In this document: one piece after another, positions 57,031-64,000 of the stretch
Layout of the letters: each line of letters starts with the position of its first letter
Position numbering within the stretch: the stretch's first letter is position 1
Assembly (NCBI RefSeq): GCF_004331035.1
Contig: NZ_SJNT01000017.1
Span: forward strand, 1-64,000
Reading direction: 5' to 3'
Origin: Acinetobacter sp. ANC 4910
GTDB lineage: Bacteria > Pseudomonadota > Gammaproteobacteria > Pseudomonadales > Moraxellaceae
Length of the DNA stretch: 64,000 nucleotides
Program-made: the position numbers and the translations under genes
The notes under the pieces: model-generated
The model's database searches: none
What the model was told of the DNA's origin: nothing
The model's input: the letters and a program-made list of their open reading frames with translations, nothing else

Positions 57031-58371
57031 TTAATGACGTTTAGTCATTCCATCGGTTTCAAAAGTTACATCACGCTGAAACTCTGGATAAGACAATTCC
57101 GCATGTTCAGTATAGTCAAGTCCGCGCTGCTCATGCTGCTTACTGACGCGTAAGCTACCCAATACTTTTTCAAGCACTTTAAATACCACAAAGGCCATCC
57201 CAAAGCCCCAAACAAAACCCGTAATCACGCCTAAAAATTGAATTGAAATAATTTGCGAATTAAACGGGCTCGCTTCATAAAACAATCCGGCTGCTATGGT
57301 TCCCCATGCTCCACAAAAACCATGTACTGTCACGGCATCCACAACATCATCTAACTTCAACTTTTCAATCAAAACTGGCATAACACTCACCACCAAGCCT
57401 GCTGTTAACCCCGTCACGATTGCGAACAGTGGTGTCATGGTTGCACAGCCTGCAGTAATCGCAACCAAGCCTCCCAAAGATGCATTAATGGTGGTACGAA
57501 TCAGAATCGCTTTTCCACGCAGCAATGCATAGAACATATAAGCAACGGCGGCGGCACAAGCGGCCAAGTGCGTATTCAAGGCAATCCGCCCAATGCTCAC
57601 AGTCGCATTTACAGTCGAAGCTGCATTAAAACCAAACCATGCTAGCCATAAAATAAAACCACCCAATGCCACCAACGGTACATTATGTCCCGCCAAATAA
57701 TGCGACTGTCCATTACGACCGAAGCGTCCTAATCGTGGACCTAATACCACAATACCGGCCAACGCCACCCAGCCCCCAATGGAATGCACAACGGTTGAAC
57801 CCGCAAAATCGATAAAACCCAATGACTTTAACCAGCCCTCACCTTCAAATAAACTCCCCCATGCCCAACTTCCAAACACAGGATAAATCAGTCCACTTAC
57901 AAATGCTGCACTCACTATATAGGCGACAAAATGAATGCGTTCCGCCATAGCACCGCTGGCAATCGTAGTCGCAGTTGCTGCGAACATCATTTGAAAGAAC
58001 AATAAGTTCCAATGCCAATCATCCAAATGGTTGGGGGCAAAATGACTTGCACCAAACCATCCCGTTGTATTCACACCAAACATCAAGCCAAAACCAATTA
58101 ACCAAAAGATCAAGCCCCCCAAACACGCGTCCATGTAGTTTTTCATCAGAACATTAACTGTGTTTTTTCCACGTACAGAGCCACTTTCAACCAAAGCAAA
58201 ACCAGCTTGCATAAAAAATACCAAAATTCCCCCCATGACCACCCAAACACTGTCGAGTGAGAGTCGAATTTCTTGGATATTTTGTGCTTGTGTAGTTACA
58301 GCATCAGCAGCAAAGCCTGTTGTTGTAAAACCCCATAAACTAAGTAAAAGTAAATAAATTATTTTTTTCAT
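57031..58371 (-). CDS. amtB: Ammonium transporter AmtB
   Basis: A 446-residue inner-membrane ammonium channel. After a signal peptide (MKKIIYLLLLSLWGFTTTGFA) come 11 membrane segments. Family motifs are FFMQAGFALVESGSVRGKN, DFAGSTVVHSIGGW and the pore-lining histidine in HGFCGAWGTIAAGLF. The signal peptide and the FAGSTVVH motif fit AmtB. Start: ATG 58371 with GGGGG about 7 bases upstream; the ATG at 58377 sits against that site and is less likely. It is the first gene of a two-gene unit with an unknown partner and is preceded by a sigma-54 promoter. Confidence 0.95.
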   Translation of the reverse strand: MKKIIYLLLLSLWGFTTTGFAADAVTTQAQNIQEIRLSLDSVWVVMGGILVFFMQAGFALVESGSVRGKNTVNVLMKNYMDACLGGLIFWLIGFGLMFGVNTTGWFGASHFAPNHLDDWHWNLLFFQMMFAATATTIASGAMAERIHFVAYIVSAAFVSGLIYPVFGSWAWGSLFEGEGWLKSLGFIDFAGSTVVHSIGGWVALAGIVVLGPRLGRFGRNGQSHYLAGHNVPLVALGGFILWLAWFGFNAASTVNATVSIGRIALNTHLAACAAAVAYMFYALLRGKAILIRTTINASLGGLVAITAGCATMTPLFAIVTGLTAGLVVSVMPVLIEKLKLDDVVDAVTVHGFCGAWGTIAAGLFYEASPFNSQIISIQFLGVITGFVWGFGMAFVVFKVLEKVLGSLRVSKQHEQRGLDYTEHAELSYPEFQRDVTFETDGMTKRH

Positions 58372-58400
58372 GAACATTCCCCCGAAGTCTGTTCACAAAA

Positions 58401-58417
58401 TGCAAAATCAGTGCCAA
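58401..58417 (-). promoter_or_regulatory. Sigma-54 (RpoN) promoter of amtB
   Basis: On the minus strand TTGGCACTGATTTTGCA matches the sigma-54 -24/-12 consensus TTGGCACNNNNNTTGCA, with GG and GC separated by exactly 10 bases. Transcription would start about 12 bases downstream, near 58390, 20 bases before the amtB start. NtrC enhancer sites were not identified with confidence. This predicts induction on nitrogen limitation. Confidence 0.85.
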
Positions 58418-58545
58418 GCAAAACACATATTCTTTATGAAGTGCTGAATAAAACTATCCGTGCAAACCACACTTTTACCTCATTCAACGCTGTATCTGCT
58501 TTGTTCTATATTTTGACTGCTGTTGATTCCCTTTAAACCAGACAT

Positions 58546-58572
58546 AAAAAACCACTCCGAAGAGTGGTTTTA
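58546..58572. terminator. Terminator downstream of pntB
   Basis: AAAAACCACTC-CGAA-GAGTGGTTTT hairpin with A- and T-tracts; a second, longer palindrome directly to its right belongs to the repeat family described at 58575. It lies between the pntB stop and the amtB promoter and may terminate pntB transcripts on the minus strand. Confidence 0.75.
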
Positions 58573-58574
58573 AA

Positions 58575-58610
58575 TCTCCTCCAGTCTCTCTTTATAAAAG
58601 AGACTGGAGA
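58575..58610. repeat. Palindrome related to the pheST repeat
   Basis: CTCCAGTCTCT (58579-58589) pairs with AGAGACTGGAG (58599-58609) across CTTTATAAA. With its left flank AAATCTCC it matches about 21 of 27 positions of the corresponding arm of the element at 25461-25494 read in reverse, including the shared TTTATAAA centre. It looks like a diverged partial copy, here next to the pntB stop, and may add to termination. Confidence 0.5.
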
Positions 58611-58617
58611 CTTTCAT

Positions 58618-60072
58618 TTAGTGTCCGCCACCATTAATGGCTTTGGTCATATCTTCCACAACTTTTTTCGCATCACCGAAGACCATCATGGTTTTTTCAT
58701 TGTAGAACAAATCGTTGTCTAAGCCTGCATAACCCGTTGCCATAGAGCGTTTGATCACCATAATAGTGCGTGCTTTATGTGCTTCCAAAATTGGCATACC
58801 ATAGATTGGAGAAGTTGGATCATCTTTCGCAGCAGGGTTCACGACGTCGTTCGCACCAATGACCAATACCACGTCCGTTGCTGGGAAGTCAGAGTTAATC
58901 TCATCCATCTCCAAGATGTCTTCATACGCAACATCCGCTTCAGCAAGTAATACGTTCATGTGACCTGGCATACGACCTGCAACTGGGTGAATCGCAAAAC
59001 GAACTTTTACACCCTGCTCTTTCAAGATTTCACATAACTCTTTCACCGCATTCTGTGCACGACCTTGCGCCATGCCATAACCCGGTACAATCACAACGCT
59101 GTCTGCATTTGACATCAGGAAGCCTGCATCATCTGCTGAACCAGAACGATGATTACGTTGAACTTGTTCACCTTTATCTGCCGATGCAACCACTGCACCG
59201 CCCATGGCACCACCAAACAATACGTTGATGATTGAACGGTTCATAGCTTTACACATGATGTAAGACAGAATCGCACCAGAAGAACCCACCAATGAACCCG
59301 CAACGATCAACATATTGTTTTCAAGTGTGAAACCAATACCTGCTGCTGCCCAACCAGAGAAAGAGTTCAAAAGTGAGACCACAACTGGCATATCACCGCC
59401 ACCAACTGGTGCAATCCACACCCAGCCAAATGCAAGTGCAAGTGCCGTCATTGCCCAGAATGCAGTCATGTTGCCAGTCGTGAAGAAGTACACTCCACAC
59501 GCCAACATTGCAAGGAAAATCAACGCTTGTACAGGTTTAACCCATGCACCTGAAATGGTTTTTGCCCATTTCTTTGCAGCCAATTTACCATAAGCAAATA
59601 CAGATGCAGTAAAGGTGATTGCACCCACAAAACAACCCACGAACAATTCAAATAAATGAACCTTGCTCATGTGGGCATGTTGCACACCCGCAGCAGTTAA
59701 AGCAGCTTCATTTTGTGCAAATAAAGCGGTGAGTTGGTTGTTATGCAGGATTGCAGCAATTGCAATCAATACCGCAGCCAAGCCCACCAATGAGTGCATC
59801 AATGCCACTGTTTCAGGCATTTGAGTCATTGGAACAGTACGTGCACGAGCAATACCTACGACTGCACCGAGCACCATCGCACCGCCAATCATCCAAATCA
59901 CAGGATGATCTGCCACAAAGAAAGTGGTCACGACAGCAATCGCCATTGCGATCATGCCATAACGGTTACCTTGAATCGCGGTCTTTGGACCAGACAAACC
60001 ACGTAAAGTTAAGATAAAGAGGACAGCACCAATTAGGTAGAACCAATCCGCATAGTCTCGAATGAATTCCAT
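58618..60072 (-). CDS. pntB: NAD(P) transhydrogenase subunit beta
   Basis: A 484-residue subunit with about nine membrane segments (domain II) and a C-terminal NADP(H)-binding domain III (about 305-484). The dIII signature includes VIVPGYGMAQGRAQ, HPVAGRMPGHMNVLLAEA and FGDAKKVVEDM. The complex pumps protons across the inner membrane while transferring hydride between NADH and NADP, supplying NADPH. The third gene of pntA1-pntA2-pntB, 3 bases after pntA2. Confidence 0.96.
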   Translation of the reverse strand: MEFIRDYADWFYLIGAVLFILTLRGLSGPKTAIQGNRYGMIAMAIAVVTTFFVADHPVIWMIGGAMVLGAVVGIARARTVPMTQMPETVALMHSLVGLAAVLIAIAAILHNNQLTALFAQNEAALTAAGVQHAHMSKVHLFELFVGCFVGAITFTASVFAYGKLAAKKWAKTISGAWVKPVQALIFLAMLACGVYFFTTGNMTAFWAMTALALAFGWVWIAPVGGGDMPVVVSLLNSFSGWAAAGIGFTLENNMLIVAGSLVGSSGAILSYIMCKAMNRSIINVLFGGAMGGAVVASADKGEQVQRNHRSGSADDAGFLMSNADSVVIVPGYGMAQGRAQNAVKELCEILKEQGVKVRFAIHPVAGRMPGHMNVLLAEADVAYEDILEMDEINSDFPATDVVLVIGANDVVNPAAKDDPTSPIYGMPILEAHKARTIMVIKRSMATGYAGLDNDLFYNEKTMMVFGDAKKVVEDMTKAINGGGH

Positions 60073-60075
60073 ATA

Positions 60076-60399
60076 TTAGCCCTCTTTTTTCTTTTGCTTT
60101 GGCTTAAACATTTCAAGCATACGTGCGGTTACTGCGAAGCCACCGAAAATATTGATACTTGCTAAGAACACGGCAACTGCACCCAAGATGCTCACCACAT
60201 TCACACTTTGGAATGCAACATTCGCATCCACACCAATTGCAGGAATCCCTACAGTTTGAATCATTGCACCCACCACAATAATGGACGACAACGCATTGGT
60301 TACTGCCATAAGTGGTGTATGTAATGCTGGCGTAACGCCCCACACCACGTAATAACCGACGAAGATGGCAAGGACAAAAATAGTAATTGTTTCAACCAT
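60076..60399 (-). CDS. NAD(P) transhydrogenase subunit alpha, part 2
   Basis: A 107-residue membrane subunit with three helices ([20 protein letters not shown]..., [12 protein letters not shown] and [20 protein letters not shown]). It corresponds to the C-terminal membrane part of the single-chain PntA in E. coli. The split into two genes follows the Rhodospirillum-type three-subunit arrangement. It starts 11 bases after pntA1 and ends 3 bases before pntB. Confidence 0.93.
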   Translation of the reverse strand: MVETITIFVLAIFVGYYVVWGVTPALHTPLMAVTNALSSIIVVGAMIQTVGIPAIGVDANVAFQSVNVVSILGAVAVFLASINIFGGFAVTARMLEMFKPKQKKKEG

Positions 60400-60410
60400 G
60401 AGAAATCTCC

Positions 60411-61538
60411 TTACGCACGCTTCAACAGCACTTGGCTGCCATGAGTGACCAATAGGGCTTTTTGAATTTCATCTTCTTGATTTAAGACAAAGTTTTTATC
60501 TTTATCAAACAATGTTTCGACAAAATTGAAAACGTTACGTGCATAAAGTGCTGAAGCTTCAGTCGAAACTGTAGATGGAATATTGGGAACACCCAAAATT
60601 TTCACACCATTTTCAGTCATCACTGTTTCGCCTTCTTTGGAACCTTCAACGTTACCGCCAGTTTCAACTGCCATATCTAAAATGACCGAACCAGGTTTCA
60701 TTTTAGCTACAGTTTCAGCACGGATAAGACGAGGTGCATCACGACCTGGCAATAATGCAGTGGTAATCACGATATCTGCATTCGATACCGCCTTATCCAC
60801 AATCGCAGCTTGATCTTTAATGTACTGTTCACCTGGCATCCAGCCATAACCATTCTTGGCAGCGTCGGCAGCTTTTTGCTTTTCTTCATCAGACATCGGG
60901 ACGTCTAACCACTTGCCACCCAAAGATTCTACTTGGTCTTTTGCAGTTGGACGTAAATCTGTTGCTTCCACAATAGCACCTAAGCGTTTTGCAGTCGCAA
61001 TGGCCTGTAAACCAGCAACACCCACACCCATAATCACGATACGAGCTGGTTTAACGGTACCTGCAGCAGTCATTAACATTGGGAACATACGTTGATATTC
61101 TGCCGCTGCCAAAAGCACAGATTTATAACCTGCAAGGTTGGCTTGAGAAGACAATACGTCCATGTTTTGTGCACGAGATAAAGTACGAGGCAATAATTCC
61201 AATGCAAATGCAGACACGTTTTGTGATGCAAATTGATCTAATTCGGTATTGCGGTAAGGGTCAAACATTGCCACAACAGTGGTGTTTGGCTCTAACTTTT
61301 GAATTTCCGCACCCTTAGGAGCACGAACTTTCAAAATCATCTGACTGCCCACGTAGGCATCATCTGTAATTTTAGCACCGACTTGTTCATAAGCACTGTC
61401 AATATAAGCAGCCTTTACACCAGCGCCACGTTGTATGACCACACTATGACCAGCGTTGATCAATTTCTTTACTGTCTCTGGCGTAGCAGCTACACGATTT
61501 TCACCGACGACAGTTTCGGTAGGGATTCCGATCTGCAT
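60411..61538 (-). CDS. pntA: NAD(P) transhydrogenase subunit alpha, part 1
   Basis: The 375-residue soluble NAD(H)-binding domain I. The N-terminal alanine-dehydrogenase-like half begins [20 protein letters not shown]; the Rossmann half contains [19 protein letters not shown] and [13 protein letters not shown]. It lacks the membrane helices of full PntA, which are supplied by the next gene. The first gene of the pnt operon; its promoter must lie in the long gap to the right. Confidence 0.95.
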   Translation of the reverse strand: MQIGIPTETVVGENRVAATPETVKKLINAGHSVVIQRGAGVKAAYIDSAYEQVGAKITDDAYVGSQMILKVRAPKGAEIQKLEPNTTVVAMFDPYRNTELDQFASQNVSAFALELLPRTLSRAQNMDVLSSQANLAGYKSVLLAAAEYQRMFPMLMTAAGTVKPARIVIMGVGVAGLQAIATAKRLGAIVEATDLRPTAKDQVESLGGKWLDVPMSDEEKQKAADAAKNGYGWMPGEQYIKDQAAIVDKAVSNADIVITTALLPGRDAPRLIRAETVAKMKPGSVILDMAVETGGNVEGSKEGETVMTENGVKILGVPNIPSTVSTEASALYARNVFNFVETLFDKDKNFVLNQEDEIQKALLVTHGSQVLLKRA

Positions 61539-62468
61539 GAGCGTTCCTCAAGCTAATTTTCTCTATCTAGTAAACACCGTTAGAAACGATGTTCCCTCTG
61601 GATGTGTTCTTGTTGAATTTTGGATTCTAATTGAACTTTTTTAAATTACCACCCAATATTTATTTAATAAATACCCTCATTTTGAACTGATGATTCATAA
61701 AAATAATTGTTCGATATATCATTCACCGGTTTTGCCTAGAACATTGCGGTGTTGAATCGCCATTCAATTGGCGAGTGTTTTACTTTATGAGTCAAAATCT
61801 CGTTGCTTTTTTTAAAACCACATTGATTTAATTAAACGGCGTGGCTTTTCTGACAAAATTCCCCTTGAATCCCGCGTGAAGAAAATAGTCCTGAGGCTAT
61901 ACAAAGTTCAGGCATTTTTTAGTTTTTAGCTGCGAAGTTGACCAAGATGACCATTTCTTTAGTCTTCCATTCTTCCAAATGCGATGAATTCGATTCGAAA
62001 ATTCTTCCAGAAATATCTCAACTCAAAATTCAACTCAATCTCGCTTTATCTAAATCAACAACTATTTTCAGCATAGTCATGAAATATGACCAAAGTCTGA
62101 TAATGCAGAAAATCTAATTAAAAAAAACTTTTCAAATCATTTAATCTGATGATGCAATATGTTTCATTCGACATATTTTGCACTATTTTAGGTCATTTAT
62201 TATTCACATCGCGTGACAGTCATCTTTCAGTCTAGTCATCATTGCAATGAATCTGTAGAAAATCCTCGCCAAATAAACAAATACTTAAATATTTTTTAAA
62301 GACTTAAATAAAATCTTCCTGCATTCATATAACTTTATCGTATGTATTTTTATTTATTTCATTCCAAGAAGTATAATAATTGATCATTTTTTTGCATTTT
62401 TCTCTTTCTGACCAAAAGCCTATACTGCATATCGGTCGCAATCCTATCTTTTAAAAAGTTATATTTTT
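61539..62468. other. 930-base gap without a convincing gene
   Basis: Contains the presumed pnt promoter (minus strand) and the promoter of the EamA gene (plus strand). Two plus-strand hairpins followed by T-rich sequence stand out: TCGCCA-TTCAAT-TGGCGA (61757-61774) and CCTGA...TCAGG (61890-61912) followed by six T residues. A 56-codon ORF (61947-62117) starts just after the second hairpin without a clear ribosome site. The hairpins would suit an unlisted small RNA; I give this low weight. The rest is AT-rich with nothing recognisable. Confidence 0.35.
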
Positions 62469-63395
62469 ATGAATCTCTCTTTATCTCGCAGCCAACTCGG
62501 CAGTTTGTTTGCAATTGGCGCGGCTTTTTTGTTTAGCAGCAAAGCGATTTTTATCAAACAAGCTTATGCCCTATCACCTTTGGTGGATGCCACGCTCTTG
62601 ATGGCGATTCGTATGGCCTGTGCCTTACCGTTCTTTTTACTGATCTGTTGGTTCAATCGGGAAAAGAGCAAAGGTTTACAAGCAAAAGATTGGGGACTAC
62701 TCATGATTGCAGGCCTGATGGGTTACTACTTTGCCAGTTGGTTGGACTTTTTAGGCTTAATGTATATTAGTGCGTCTTTAGAACGCATCATCTTATTCCT
62801 CTACCCCACTTTAACCGTATTGGCATCTTGTGCGCTGTATCGGCAAAAACTTGCAGTCAAAAGTATGCTCGCCATTGTGCTTAGTTACGGTGGTACCGTT
62901 TTGGTGATGCTTCAGGAACAACAACATGCGCCTGTTCAAGAACATTTCTGGCTCGGAGCCAGTCTGGTTTTTGCCAGTGCGATCGCCTTCGCGGCTTATC
63001 TATTGCTAACGCCCACGTTGATTCAAAAATTTGGATCATGGAATTTTACTGGGCTGGCTTTAACAACCGCTTGCCTTGGCACACTGGTGCAATTTTTCTG
63101 GGTCACTCCCCATCCTATTGTATTGGTGCAACAACTGCCTGTTGGCGTACTGTGGTATGGTTTAGCACTGGGCTTCTTTGTCACAGTTGTTCCGACTGTA
63201 CTCCTGATGCAAAGTATTGCACGGCTTGGGGCGGCTCAATCTGCCATGATTGCATCGGTTGGTCCCATCCTGACCATTTTATTGGCAGTCGCCTTTTTAA
63301 ATGAACATTTGAATTTTTGGCAATGGATCGGGTGTTTACTCAATATTGTCGGAATTATGATGATTACCTTATCCAAGAAAAAGCTTGCTAACTAA
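62469..63395 (+). CDS. EamA/DMT-family transporter
   Basis: A 308-residue inner-membrane carrier with ten hydrophobic segments in two EamA repeats; the first begins GSLFAIGAAFLFSSKAIFIKQ, the second near FWLGASLVFASAIAFAAYLLL. The last helix is followed by a short KKKLAN tail. Families of this type export amino acids, metabolites or drugs; the substrate is not predictable. It is monocistronic, 64 bases before the convergent soxR stop. Confidence 0.82.
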   Translation: MNLSLSRSQLGSLFAIGAAFLFSSKAIFIKQAYALSPLVDATLLMAIRMACALPFFLLICWFNREKSKGLQAKDWGLLMIAGLMGYYFASWLDFLGLMYISASLERIILFLYPTLTVLASCALYRQKLAVKSMLAIVLSYGGTVLVMLQEQQHAPVQEHFWLGASLVFASAIAFAAYLLLTPTLIQKFGSWNFTGLALTTACLGTLVQFFWVTPHPIVLVQQLPVGVLWYGLALGFFVTVVPTVLLMQSIARLGAAQSAMIASVGPILTILLAVAFLNEHLNFWQWIGCLLNIVGIMMITLSKKKLAN

Positions 63396-63459
63396 TTCTA
63401 GCTAGCACCAACAATTTTTAAAGGTTTTCACTGAAAATCTTTATTCTTTGCAGAATGAG

Positions 63460-63954
63460 TCATTCAGTGTTTTCATGATTCATCTTCAATAATAGCTCAT
63501 GAAAATGTGCCCCCGCGGAAGTTTCAGCCAATACATCATTGGGATTACGCAGTGGGCATTGCTCTAAGGATAAGCAACCACACCCAATACACCAATCCAG
63601 TTGTTGTCGCAGTTGTAATAAATGCACAATCTGCTGATCTAACTGGGTTTGCCATTGCTGCGACATCCGTTGCCAATCTTGCTTGGTGGCATTTCCCTGT
63701 TTCGGTAATACAGAAAAGGCAACCTTGACTTGTTGTAATGAAATTCCAACTTGCTGTGCGGCTTTAATAATGGCAATGCGCCTTAACATGGAACGCTGAT
63801 AACGGCGCTGATTGCCCGAAGTTCGTGCACTCCAAATCAGTTCTTTTTCTTCATAAAAGCGCACAGCAGCAACACTGACATCACTGCGCTTTGCCAAATC
63901 ACCAATACTCAACCACTGCTGTTCTGATGACATTATTTGCTGATTTTCTTCCAT
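63460..63954 (-). CDS. soxR: Redox-sensitive transcriptional activator SoxR
   Basis: A 164-residue MerR-family regulator that senses redox-cycling compounds through a [2Fe-2S] cluster. The winged-helix N terminus (LSIGDLAKRSDVSVAAVRFYEEKEL) is followed by the dimerisation helix and the cluster motif CIGCGCLSLEQC (CX2CXCX5C) near residue 122. Start is ATG 63954; an internal ATG at 63933 would shorten the N terminus by seven residues. The SoxR box is only 10 bases upstream, so soxR is autoregulated or the box serves the divergent gene beyond the window. Confidence 0.93.
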   Translation of the reverse strand: MEENQQIMSSEQQWLSIGDLAKRSDVSVAAVRFYEEKELIWSARTSGNQRRYQRSMLRRIAIIKAAQQVGISLQQVKVAFSVLPKQGNATKQDWQRMSQQWQTQLDQQIVHLLQLRQQLDWCIGCGCLSLEQCPLRNPNDVLAETSAGAHFHELLLKMNHENTE

Positions 63955-63960
63955 AAAAGC

Positions 63961-63991
63961 TTGACCTCAAGTTAACTTGAGCTTTGATACT
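63961..63991 (+). promoter_or_regulatory. SoxR-type promoter facing out of the window
   Basis: TTGACC (63961-63966) and GATACT (63986-63991) are separated by 19 bases, the overlong spacer characteristic of MerR/SoxR-activated promoters. Across the spacer lies CCTCAAGTTAACTTGAG (63965-63981), nearly identical to the E. coli soxS SoxR box. It points right, toward a gene not in view. Confidence 0.85.
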
Positions 63992-64000
63992 AACAAAAAA

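Overview
This 64 kb window is a chromosomal segment of an AT-rich gammaproteobacterium. Gene content, order and codon use fit Acinetobacter (Moraxellaceae). Supporting signs are a GigA/GigB-type phosphatase and anti-anti-sigma pair, a ComEA-type competence protein, a split three-subunit Pnt transhydrogenase, an rlmD-relA-mazG block near cysM and a GacS-type kinase, and many small proteins without a recognised family. I saw no rRNA, tRNA, CRISPR array, prophage or insertion sequence. Nearly everything is core genome. The accessory-looking parts are a decayed stretch at 32.0-32.5 kb, a compact palindromic repeat inside pheST, and a long gene-poor gap at 61.5-62.5 kb.

Layout. 1-5.2 kb: outward-facing promoter-like sites at the left edge, then mlaA, gigA-gigB, a nitrilase-family amidase, ohr and an unknown secreted protein. 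5.4-11.6 kb: gspE (type II secretion/pilus-type ATPase), a putative DUF432 protein paired with an MscS channel, and a large DUF2339 membrane protein. 11.8-22.6 kb: polA, yggT-proC, accA-tilS, ppx, trxA, rho and an alanine-repeat lipoprotein. 22.7-35.9 kb: the classical thrS-infC-rpmI-rplT-pheS-pheT-ihfA order is kept on the minus strand but broken into three transcription blocks by unrelated genes (a tail-anchored unknown protein, an MFS exporter, a TonB-domain protein, a YqaA protein, a GST and a relic).

36.3-49.3 kb: an acyl-CoA synthetase, then a minus-strand run of pcnB-folK-panB-panC-rapZ-ptsO(NPr)-darP, preceded by comEA, mazG, relA, rlmD and a PolB-like exonuclease. 49.4-56.3 kb: cysM divergent from the GacS/BarA-type hybrid kinase, an enoyl-CoA hydratase, a beta-hydroxyacid dehydrogenase with a hydroxypyruvate-isomerase-like enzyme, and rsfS. 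56.4-64 kb: amtB with a near-perfect sigma-54 promoter and an unknown gene where glnK might be expected, the pntA1-pntA2-pntB operon, an EamA transporter, and soxR with a SoxR box facing out of the window.

Functional themes are stress and nitrogen signalling (GigAB, NPr, RapZ, RelA, GacS, SoxR, AmtB), translation (IF3, L20, L35, ThrRS, PheRS, RlmD, RsfS, DarP, TilS) and envelope maintenance (MlaA, MscS, lipoprotein, YqaA). Several start codons were re-assigned by reading upstream sequence. The most notable is an AUU start for infC. No clearly novel multi-gene system is visible. The best candidates for new biology are the cloverleaf-like repeat in pheST, the unknown gene cotranscribed with amtB, the DUF432-MscS pair and the repeat lipoprotein.
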